Under the pieces are notes generated by a model. The model had not been told where the DNA came from. It saw nothing but the letters and a program-made list of their open reading frames with translations, and ran no database searches. A program made the translations under genes and the position numbers. From the NCBI GenBank assembly GCA_050486545.1, contig JBJHDM010000061.1, positions 1-18,398 on the forward strand: DNA of 18,398 nucleotides. Reading direction: 5' to 3'. This DNA comes from DAOMNN01 sp050486545 (lineage in GTDB: Bacteria; Pseudomonadota; Gammaproteobacteria; Burkholderiales; Rhodocyclaceae). Below are positions 1 through 7,359 of the stretch, one piece after another (position 1 is the first letter of the stretch; each line of letters starts with the position of its first letter).

Positions 1-7
1 GTAGACT

Positions 8-43
8 CGGGGCGGGCAGGGCCCGCCCCGATGCGTATTTCTA
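8..43 (+). terminator. Strong hairpin, possible intrinsic terminator of an upstream gene
   Basis: Positions 8-17 and 21-30 are perfectly complementary, giving a 10-bp, almost all G/C stem with a 3-base loop. A short, imperfect T-rich stretch (about 36-41) follows on the plus strand. This suits the terminator of a plus-strand gene lying left of the window. The weak T tract keeps confidence moderate. An outer 7-bp inverted repeat (1-7 with 44-50) encloses the hairpin. Confidence 0.5.
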
Positions 44-162
44 AGTCTACTCCGGAATCGGTGAAATGCCAGTGATGAACAGTCATCATGCGTCGCTAAG
101 CGATTGATTGAATTAATGAAATGCTGCATTGCGGAAGATGTTTTCTGCATTTTCAAAGACGA

Positions 163-168
163 TAGAAT
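163..168 (+). promoter_or_regulatory. serS: Possible -10 element upstream of serS
   Basis: TAGAAT matches five of six bases of the sigma70 -10 consensus and lies 85 bases before the serS start, in an AT-rich stretch (about 100-190) that contrasts with the GC-rich coding DNA. No convincing -35 hexamer sits 16-18 bases upstream, so this is only a candidate. Positions 1-252 hold no credible gene. Confidence 0.3.
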
Positions 169-252
169 TGAAAGACTTGAGGGGGAAACGGGAGAAGCCG
201 CACGAATACTTTTCCCCATCCTCCTGATTTGAGAACACATTCGGATAAGCCC

Positions 253-1539
<1,287 letters not shown>

Positions 1540-1600
1540 GCCGCAGCCGGCACCCTTCCATGATGCCCGGACGCTTTGCGCGCGGATCGTCCGAAGTGCA

Positions 1601-1629
1601 TTGTGGGGCGTCGCACTTCTGCGTATAAT
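1601..1629 (+). promoter_or_regulatory. Sigma70-type promoter of tRNA-Ser
   Basis: A perfect TATAAT (1624-1629) lies 17 bases after TTGTGG (1601-1606, three of six -35 matches). The expected transcript start is near 1636. The bases just after the -10 are very G/C-rich, a discriminator type common at stable-RNA promoters under stringent control (general knowledge; regulation here is inferred). Confidence 0.75.
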
Positions 1630-1658
1630 GCGCCCTCCCGACAGTCATGTCGGGATCC

Positions 1659-1753
<95 letters not shown>

Positions 1754-1759
1754 CTGACG

Positions 1760-1787
1760 TTGACGAGAAGTCAGGAACTGCTAGAAT
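1760..1787 (+). promoter_or_regulatory. Sigma70-type promoter of tRNA-Arg
   Basis: TTGACG (1760-1765, five of six matches) is followed after 16 bases by TAGAAT (1782-1787, five of six). Transcription would start near 1794, about 11 bases before the mature tRNA-Arg. The tRNA-Arg can therefore be transcribed on its own as well as by read-through from tRNA-Ser. Confidence 0.7.
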
Positions 1788-1804
1788 CTCGTCTCTTTTG
1801 CAGC

Positions 1805-1881
1805 GCGCTCGTAGCTCAGTTGGATAGAGTACCTGGCTACGAACCAGGGGGTCGTGGGTTCGAATCCTGCCGAGCGCGCCA
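1805..1881 (+). tRNA. tRNA-Arg (anticodon ACG)
   Basis: This is a 77-base gene. The acceptor stem pairs 1805-1811 with 1871-1877, followed by discriminator G1878 and an encoded CCA at 1879-1881. The anticodon stem is 1832-1836 with 1844-1848, and the loop carries ACG at 1839-1841. In bacteria A34 of this tRNA is normally changed to inosine by TadA so that it reads CGU, CGC and CGA (family knowledge). The T arm contains two G-U pairs. Confidence 0.97.
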
Positions 1882-1888
1882 CCTTTTC

Positions 1889-1929
1889 AAGCACTTACGC
1901 CACCTCACAAGGGTGGCGTAATGCTTTCC
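1889..1929 (+). terminator. Hairpin terminator of the tRNA genes
   Basis: A perfect 10-bp stem (1895-1904 with 1912-1921, 7-base loop) is extended by five more pairs (1889-1893 with 1922-1926) around a single bulged base at 1894. It begins eight bases after the tRNA-Arg CCA. The trailing T run is short, so termination may be partial. No T run exists on the other side, so it does not look like a terminator for the facing glycosyltransferase gene. Confidence 0.6.
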
Positions 1930-1969
1930 GGACGACCATTCCGATTGCCGCGATCGAGTGTTGCTTCGC

Positions 1970-2914
1970 TTATCGGCTCAATGGGACGCCTTGCCTGCGG
2001 GCGTTGGCGATCAGGCGCGATGCGTTCAGGAGCAACCGCCACCGCCTGAGCAGCGGGACGTCGGTGCTGGCCCGGATCGCCTTCCGATAGACTTCGAGCA
2101 ATTTCGGATTCTTGTTTCCCGTATGGGCCTCGGTGAGGAGCATGGAGCAAAGCTTCTCCCCCCGTAGGTGAAGATACAGTCCGGTCTCCCGGGCCGTTTC
2201 CGCAATCAGCCGCGCGCGCAGGAGCTTGTTGACGTAGGTCTTGTCCGCGCTCTTGGTCTTGCCGAAATGATTGTTGTTGGCGTGGGTACGGTAGGCGACG
2301 AGCGGTTCGTCCAGATAGAACTTGCGACCGCGGTGTAGCGAGGCCAGCAGGATCACGCAATCGTCCGCACGAACCCGCCAATCCTCTTCATGGGGGATGG
2401 GGCAGAAACGTGCCGCCAGCGATCTTCTGAGTGAGAGTGCCGACGTCGCAGCCCCGATCCACCGATGGGCGACGAAGGTCAGCAGGCCAGTGAAGCCGAG
2501 GTCGTTGACTCGGTGTGGAAACGGCTGATCGATCAGTGCGCTCGAGGAACCGAACTCCCGGTAGCTGCAGAACAGGAAGTCGCATTCCGGATGCTCGGCA
2601 TAGACGGCTACCGCTTTCTCCACATAGTCGCGCAGGTAGCGGTCGTCGGCGTCCAGAAAGAACAGCAGGTCACCGCGCGCTTTCGCAATGCCCGCATTCA
2701 AGGCGGAGAGCTGCCCGCCGTTCGCCTTGAAATGGGGGACGATCCGTGGATCGGTTGCGGCGAGTTGCTCGATCACCGAGCGGGATTCGTCGGTGGACCC
2801 GTCGTCGACCACGACGACCTCGAGATCCCGATAGGTCTGATCAAGAACCGATTCGATCGCCTCCTTCAGAAACGGGGCATAGTTGTAGTTGTTGATCAGG
2901 ACGGAAACGAACAC
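1970..2914 (-). CDS. Family 2 glycosyltransferase
   Basis: A 314-residue GT-A fold enzyme that would move a sugar from a nucleotide-sugar donor to an unknown acceptor, probably in surface polysaccharide or glycolipid synthesis. Residues 1-30 give the first beta-alpha unit (VSVLINNYNY). VVVDDGS at 34-40 binds the nucleotide and FLDADD at 86-91 is the metal-binding DXD-type motif. The C-terminal third (from about residue 200) is helical and less conserved, as usual for acceptor regions. It starts with GTG at 2914-2912 and the ribosome site is weak. The gene stands alone: no other glycan genes are nearby, so donor and acceptor cannot be inferred. It is divergent from the permease gene to its right. 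Confidence 0.9.
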   Translation of the reverse strand: MFVSVLINNYNYAPFLKEAIESVLDQTYRDLEVVVVDDGSTDESRSVIEQLAATDPRIVPHFKANGGQLSALNAGIAKARGDLLFFLDADDRYLRDYVEKAVAVYAEHPECDFLFCSYREFGSSSALIDQPFPHRVNDLGFTGLLTFVAHRWIGAATSALSLRRSLAARFCPIPHEEDWRVRADDCVILLASLHRGRKFYLDEPLVAYRTHANNNHFGKTKSADKTYVNKLLRARLIAETARETGLYLHLRGEKLCSMLLTEAHTGNKNPKLLEVYRKAIRASTDVPLLRRWRLLLNASRLIANARRQGVPLSR

Positions 2915-2949
2915 GGCGGACCCGCTACTCGGTAATCGCTCAGGCCGCG

Positions 2950-2955
2950 ATTATA
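2950..2955 (-). promoter_or_regulatory. Candidate -10 box for the glycosyltransferase gene
   Basis: On the minus strand this reads TATAAT, a perfect -10 hexamer, placing a start near 2943 and a leader of about 29 bases before the GTG codon. No good -35 hexamer is visible 16-18 bases upstream, so the promoter may be weak or need an activator. Confidence 0.35.
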
Positions 2956-3082
2956 TCTTGATGACATCGTTGGCATGCCGGAGAAATCAATGCGCAGGGG
3001 ATTGTCCGTGTTCGTTGCATCCTGCATGCTTGCGGTACGGTAGCCGGCCTGGATTGCGGACGGCGTGCGGGGATTCGATCGG

Positions 3083-4960
3083 ATGACGACGGACCAGTTG
3101 GCGGTGCTCGCCGTGCTGGCGGGCACGATGGCGATGTTTCTGTGGGGGCGCTGGCGGCACGACATGGTCGCCGTCGGTGCGCTCCTGGCTTGCGTGCTGG
3201 CCGGCCTGATCCCGCCGGTCGATGCCTTTGCCGGTTTCGGGCACCCGGCGGTCATCACGGTGGCGTGTGTCCTGGTGCTGAGTCGCGGCCTGCAGACGTC
3301 GGGTGCGGTCGATGCGCTGGCGCGCAACGTTCTCCCGGCCAGTGCGGGCAAGGCGGCGAGCCTTGCCGCCCTGGTCGGGCTGGGTGCGCTTCTGTCGGGT
3401 TTCATGAACAACGTCGGTGCGATGGCGCTCCTGATGCCGGTGGCGGTCCAGTTGGCGGGCCGGCTCGAACTGCCGCCAGGCCGCGTCCTGATGCCGCTGG
3501 CCTTCGGAACCATTCTCGGCGGCATGACGACGATGATCGGAACGCCACCGAACCTGATCGTGTCGGGTTTTCGCGCACAGGACGGAGGCGGAAGTTTCGC
3601 GATGTTCGATTTCACCCCGGTGGGTCTGGCGGTCGCCCTCGCCGGCGTGGCGTTCGTCGCATTGCTCGGATGGCGGCTGGTGCCGGCACGCAAGCAGCCG
3701 GGGGCGGGCGAATTCGAGACCGGCGCCTACCTGACGGAGGCACGCGTCCCGCCCGAAAGCAAAGCCGCCGGCATGAGCTTGCACGCCATCGAGGCGGAGC
3801 TTGAAGAAGCCGATGCCCAGGTGGTCGGACTGGTGCGTCACGGCGTGCGCATGAACGCCCCGCATGCCGGGCGGAAGGTTCTGGCCGACGACATCCTCGT
3901 CATCGAAGCCGAGGTCGATGCGCTGGCCGGTGCGCTTTCCGCCCTCGGGCTACAACTGGAGGAGGCGGGGCCTTCCGACAAGGCCGCGCCAAACGGGTCT
4001 CGCGAGGGCGGGACGCCGGCGAAGTCCGCCTCCGAACCGTCTCTGGACGAACGGGGGAGTGACGCGACTGCGGAGAACCAGGACGACACCGTATCGCCTC
4101 CCGACGAAATCGTACTCATGGAACTCGTGGTCCGTCCCGAATCCGTGGTGGCGGGGCGTTCGGCCAAGGAGTTGCTGCTGCGCACGCGCTACGGGATCAA
4201 TCTGCTGGCGCTGTCCCGCGAGGGCAGTCGTTCCAAGGCACGCTTGCGGACCTTGAGGATCCAGCCGGGCGACCTGCTGCTGATGCAGGGGCCGCCCGGC
4301 GCGCTGATGGAGTTTGCGGCGGACCATGGGTGCGTCCCGCTGGCACAACGCGATCTGCGGATTCCGGACAAACGCAAGGCGATGACGGCCGGCGTCATTA
4401 TGGCCTTTGCGGTCGGTGGCGCCGCCTTCGGGCTGCTGCCCGCCGCGATTTCCTTCGCGCTCGGCGTGCTCGCATCGATGGCCTTGCGCACGGTTCCGCC
4501 GCGGGCCGTCTACGATGCGGTCGACTGGCCCGTGATCGTGCTTCTCGGAGCCCTGATTCCCGTTGCCGGGGCGATGGAGGCGACCGGCGCGGCCGATCTC
4601 GTCGCGGGTTTTCTGCTTGAGAACGTAGCACGGGGACACGCCGTCGTTGGCCTGATTCTGGTGCTCGTGGTGACGATGTTCCTGTCCGACCTGATGAACA
4701 ACGCGGCCACTGCCGCGGTGATGTGCCCGATCGCGATCGGCACCGCGGCGGCTCTGGGGGTGAATGCCGACTCGTTCCTGATGGCGGTGGCGATTGGCGC
4801 CTCCTGTGCGTTCCTGACGCCGATCGGGCACCAGAACAATACGTTGATCCTCGGCCCCGGGGGGTTCCGGTTCGGCGACTACTGGCGGCTGGGCCTGCCG
4901 CTCGAAGCGCTGGTCGTGGCCGTCAGCGTGCCGATGCTGTTGGTTGTCTGGCCGCTGTGA
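3083..4960 (+). CDS. SLC13/DASS-type permease with two RCK_C (TrkA_C) domains
   Basis: An inner-membrane transporter of 625 residues. The N-terminal membrane half (about 1-200) carries the family signatures MNNVGAMALLMP (108-119) and GTILGGMTTMIGTPPNLI (142-159). The C-terminal membrane half (about 433-625) repeats them as LMNNAATAAVM (537-547) and LTPIGHQNN (578-586). Between them lie two cytoplasmic RCK_C-like domains (about 205-292 and 344-425) joined by a hydrophilic linker rich in Ser, Gly, Asp and Glu (about 293-343). Family members carry di- or tricarboxylates, sulfate or other oxyanions; the substrate cannot be told from sequence. I prefer the ATG at 3083, which has a GGGGA ribosome site 10 bases before it, over the GTG at 3065. 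The gene ends 17 bases from the convergent C26 peptidase gene. Confidence 0.9.
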   Translation: MTTDQLAVLAVLAGTMAMFLWGRWRHDMVAVGALLACVLAGLIPPVDAFAGFGHPAVITVACVLVLSRGLQTSGAVDALARNVLPASAGKAASLAALVGLGALLSGFMNNVGAMALLMPVAVQLAGRLELPPGRVLMPLAFGTILGGMTTMIGTPPNLIVSGFRAQDGGGSFAMFDFTPVGLAVALAGVAFVALLGWRLVPARKQPGAGEFETGAYLTEARVPPESKAAGMSLHAIEAELEEADAQVVGLVRHGVRMNAPHAGRKVLADDILVIEAEVDALAGALSALGLQLEEAGPSDKAAPNGSREGGTPAKSASEPSLDERGSDATAENQDDTVSPPDEIVLMELVVRPESVVAGRSAKELLLRTRYGINLLALSREGSRSKARLRTLRIQPGDLLLMQGPPGALMEFAADHGCVPLAQRDLRIPDKRKAMTAGVIMAFAVGGAAFGLLPAAISFALGVLASMALRTVPPRAVYDAVDWPVIVLLGALIPVAGAMEATGAADLVAGFLLENVARGHAVVGLILVLVVTMFLSDLMNNAATAAVMCPIAIGTAAALGVNADSFLMAVAIGASCAFLTPIGHQNNTLILGPGGFRFGDYWRLGLPLEALVVAVSVPMLLVVWPL

Positions 4961-4977
4961 GCGAGTTCTGTGGAGCA

Positions 4978-5664
4978 TCAACCCCGGTCGCCCGCGACCA
5001 GCGTGCGGGCTTGCCGCACGAGTTCCCGGAAGAGGCGGCGTTGGCGCGGCATGAACACGAGAAACTCGGGATGCCACTGCACGCCGACGAGAAAGGTGTG
5101 GTCGGGATCCTCGATGGCCTGCACGATCCCGTCCAGATCGCGACCGGACACCTGCAGGCCCTTCCCGGTCCGGTCGATTGCCTGGTTGTGCAGGCTGTTG
5201 ATGCGGCAACGCCCGCTGCCCAGGATCGCGGCCAGCCGCGTCCCGGACTCGACCTCCAGGGTCTTGAGCGGGAGGACCGTCCAGCGGTTGGAAGTCTTGC
5301 TGCGGCGTGAACGCAATTCCTGGAACAGGGAGCCGCCGCGGCATACGTTGAGCAACTGTGCGCCCCGGCAGATGCCGAGAACGGGCAGCCCGCGTTCGAG
5401 AGCGTTCCGGATGACCTGCGTTTCCAGGGCGTCGCGGGCCCTGTCATGTCGGGGTTCGACTTCCGGTTCGGCGGCGTAGAGGACCGGATCGATGTCGTGG
5501 CCGCCGGTCACGACGACGCCGTGATAGCGGAAATCCGCGGGGTTCTGGCTGGGGCGGATCTGCAGCGGCCGGCCGCCGTAGAGCCAGACCGTCGCCGCGA
5601 CCAGGGCGCGCGGACCGAAGGCCCGCTGCTGCGGGCCGGTGATCGCGATTACCGGGCGAGCCAA
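4978..5664 (-). CDS. Class I glutamine-amidotransferase-like peptidase (peptidase C26, PuuD-like)
   Basis: A 228-residue hydrolase, probably cytoplasmic. Relatives such as PuuD cut the amide of gamma-glutamyl-GABA, and others cut gamma-glutamyl tails. The signatures are VVTGGHDIDP (51-60), the nucleophile elbow GICRGAQLLN (97-106; Cys99) and QWHPEF (196-201; His198, Glu200), so the catalytic triad is complete. The start is a TTG at 5664-5662, preceded by a perfect AGGAGG (5675-5680) with a 10-base gap. No ATG or GTG fits the N-terminus, and the longer reading frame only reads through the neighbour in the wrong frame. It overlaps the end of the amidoligase gene by 16 bases, which suggests coupled translation. 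It is the last gene of the GGCT-amidoligase-peptidase operon, and I infer that it reverses or trims the amidoligase product. Confidence 0.88.
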   Translation of the reverse strand: MARPVIAITGPQQRAFGPRALVAATVWLYGGRPLQIRPSQNPADFRYHGVVVTGGHDIDPVLYAAEPEVEPRHDRARDALETQVIRNALERGLPVLGICRGAQLLNVCRGGSLFQELRSRRSKTSNRWTVLPLKTLEVESGTRLAAILGSGRCRINSLHNQAIDRTGKGLQVSGRDLDGIVQAIEDPDHTFLVGVQWHPEFLVFMPRQRRLFRELVRQARTLVAGDRG

Positions 5665-6647
5665 TGCCGTTCCACCTCCTCGCTCCAATCGCCCAGCCAG
5701 CGACCGAGGGGGCGCTCCAGGAAAGTGAGATAGGCCTTGCAGCACGCTGCGAGGCGCTCCAGGTCGGCTGCCAGGCGCTCGACCTCGATCCAGTCGTTCC
5801 AGGCCGCGTGCAGCCCCCAATCCGCTTCGTGGATGTTGCAGTCCGGCAGCCGGTAGTGGAAAGCCGGTCGCGGTTTGATCAGTGGATCGTCGGTGACGCG
5901 GCGCACGCGTGCAGCGTCCAGGTGCGCGAACAGCGGCAGCAGGTCGAGTGCGCGGTTGCGGGTCGGGTTGTCGGCGAGGTAGTCGTCAATCAGGGTCGCA
6001 AGGTCGGGCCGGTATTCGGGTGCGATGACCTTGCGGACGTAATCGATGGGAAACGGATCGACATAGAGGGTGAGGCGGCGCGACAGGTCGATGTCGGCTC
6101 TCGTGTACAGCCATTCGTACAGACACAGGAAGGCCTGCAGGACGGATGTGAGCAGGGCCGGATCCTCGTCGGGAATCTCGGGGTTGAACTGCATGCCGAA
6201 CGCGTTCAACAGACGGTCGGACGTGCCGCGCGCCCCGGCCTTGCGCAAGCGCTCGATGAGTTCCTCGACCTTGCCGAGACGTTCGAACGGCAAGGGGGGG
6301 CTGACCAACTCGAGCGGAACGAGTGCTTCGGCGGCCCATGCGAGGGCTTCCTCGGCGGATCGGCCCAGTTCTCCCTCCAGCGTGGAGGCGTCGTGCGGCT
6401 CGCGCCCGAGGCGCTTGAGCAGCGCGAAGTCGAGTTCGACGATCCAGTCGCCGGCAGGGTCGCCCTTGAGGATGCGTTCGTAGCGTCCGCCGTGTTCGAT
6501 CGAGGTTCCGAGACAGTCCGCGACCACCAGGCTCAGCGTGTCGAGATCGAGCCCGTTCATCTCGAGCTCGACGCCGACCCGTCGCGGACGATGGGCCGGA
6601 TTCTCCAGCCACGGAGGGGATTCCAGCCGGGGGTTCGACGTGTGCAT
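5649..6647 (-). CDS. Putative amidoligase (glutamine-synthetase-fold COOH-NH2 ligase)
   Basis: A 332-residue protein of the amidoligase family (PF12224-type by motif recognition). It is expected to use ATP to join a carboxylate to an amine, as glutamine synthetase and gamma-glutamylcysteine ligase do. Visible motifs are VGVELEM (24-30), whose acidic residues would bind metal, WIVELDF (68-74), and LELVSPPL (112-119), a hallmark segment. The middle motif, where many relatives have paired histidines, reads FGMQFNPE (150-157). The ATG at 6647 is backed by an AGGGAG ribosome site seven bases upstream. The gene lies 45 bases after the GGCT gene, and the C26 peptidase start overlaps its 3' end. There is no signal peptide, so it is cytoplasmic. 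The substrate is unknown; the neighbours suggest a gamma-glutamyl or similar isopeptide conjugate. Confidence 0.8.
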   Translation of the reverse strand: MHTSNPRLESPPWLENPAHRPRRVGVELEMNGLDLDTLSLVVADCLGTSIEHGGRYERILKGDPAGDWIVELDFALLKRLGREPHDASTLEGELGRSAEEALAWAAEALVPLELVSPPLPFERLGKVEELIERLRKAGARGTSDRLLNAFGMQFNPEIPDEDPALLTSVLQAFLCLYEWLYTRADIDLSRRLTLYVDPFPIDYVRKVIAPEYRPDLATLIDDYLADNPTRNRALDLLPLFAHLDAARVRRVTDDPLIKPRPAFHYRLPDCNIHEADWGLHAAWNDWIEVERLAADLERLAACCKAYLTFLERPLGRWLGDWSEEVERHWLAR

Positions 6648-6692
6648 TGCGGGGCTCCCTGGTGCCTGGTCCGGTACGTCCGGTTCGTTCGT

Positions 6693-7148
6693 TCAGTGGG
6701 CAATCCGCCGGTAGACCCAGGCGTTCTGGCCGTCGTCCAGTCGCTTCTCGATGCGCTCGTAGCGGATGCCGACGCGTTCGTATCGATCCAGTCGGCGCAA
6801 TTCCTCGGCGCTCACTTCGAAAGTCAGACCGTCCGTCCGTGCGCCGGGTTCGGGGAGCACGTCCAGCGCCACGCGGCGATGGTCCGGAAGGGATGAGGAC
6901 AATGCGTGGGTCCATCGTCCGACGACCACTCGCCGTACCACCGGGTTGCGCAAGGTACCGTAGGCGAACACGCGGTGCGTGCGCGTTTCGTCGATCGCGG
7001 CGAGTCCTTCGGGTGCCCGGTAGCCGAACGGAGAGAGCAGGGCGAACCAGAGTGCACCCGCGCCGAGCAGCGCCGAGACGACTGCGCCGGCTGCGAGCCG
7101 GCGGAGCCACGTACGCCGGTGAGCAGGGCCTTTCGACGGTCGGTTCAT
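6693..7148 (-). CDS. Membrane-anchored gamma-glutamylcyclotransferase (AIG2/GGCT-like) protein
   Basis: A 151-residue protein with an N-terminal membrane segment (about 19-41) followed by a GGCT fold. The fold shows FAYGTLRNP (61-69), the substrate-binding loop of the family, and LDRYERVG..Y.R (120-132), where Glu124 sits at the catalytic glutamate position. Family enzymes cut gamma-glutamyl amines to 5-oxoproline and free amine. The N-terminus is rich in Arg and Lys, so the positive-inside rule places the catalytic domain in the periplasm, which is unusual for this fold. I chose the ATG at 7148; an open frame continues upstream to 7409 but overlaps the divergent gene and has no conserved content. 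No ribosome site is visible, which fits the possible leaderless promoter. First gene of the operon with the amidoligase and C26 peptidase. Confidence 0.82.
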   Translation of the reverse strand: MNRPSKGPAHRRTWLRRLAAGAVVSALLGAGALWFALLSPFGYRAPEGLAAIDETRTHRVFAYGTLRNPVVRRVVVGRWTHALSSSLPDHRRVALDVLPEPGARTDGLTFEVSAEELRRLDRYERVGIRYERIEKRLDDGQNAWVYRRIAH

Positions 7149-7154
7149 GACCCG

Positions 7155-7184
7155 AGGATAGACGACGCTCCCTACGACGGGCAA
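7155..7184 (-). promoter_or_regulatory. Candidate leaderless promoter of the GGCT-amidoligase-peptidase operon
   Basis: On the minus strand TTGCCC (7184-7179, four of six) is followed after 18 bases by TATCCT (7160-7155, four of six). The predicted +1, seven bases past the -10, is 7148, the A of the ATG itself. Each hexamer is only a moderate match. Confidence 0.35.
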
Positions 7185-7245
7185 TCCCGGCAACGCCGAT
7201 CGGCCGGGGGCGTCGCATTCGGCGGTCATCCGTGAATTTCGCCCC

Positions 7246-7273
7246 TTGCGGATCGTGCCGCTTGGCCTAGACT
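7246..7273 (+). promoter_or_regulatory. Candidate promoter of the EAL-HDOD gene
   Basis: TTGCGG (7246-7251) and TAGACT (7268-7273, four of six) are separated by 16 bases, giving a start near 7280. The same TTG is the first possible start codon of the reading frame. If this promoter is real, translation must begin further on, as at 7360. Confidence 0.3.
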
Positions 7274-7359
7274 TCGCTGCGATCCGAACGGTCGCCGACC
7301 GAACCCCGGCCCCTGCAATCCATCGTGGGCCGGACGACATCACCGATACGAGCCCCAAC

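Noticed and set aside
1805..2914. tRNA-Arg 3' end as an integration site with the glycosyltransferase gene as cargo
   Set aside because: I found no second copy of the tRNA 3' end in the window, no integrase, and no mobility genes.
4986..4999. Hairpin at the end of the C26 peptidase gene as a terminator
   Set aside because: The stem is only six pairs with a two-base loop and no T run, and it lies inside coding sequence.
5664..6896. A 410-codon plus-strand frame opposite the amidoligase and GGCT genes
   Set aside because: It mirrors real minus-strand genes with recognisable motifs and good ribosome sites; no motif or start signal supports the plus frame.
7246..7359. Longer EAL-HDOD protein starting at TTG 7246
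   Set aside because: The extra 38 residues look unstructured and unlike the family, and the region contains a promoter-like element. It remains possible because neither start has a strong ribosome site.
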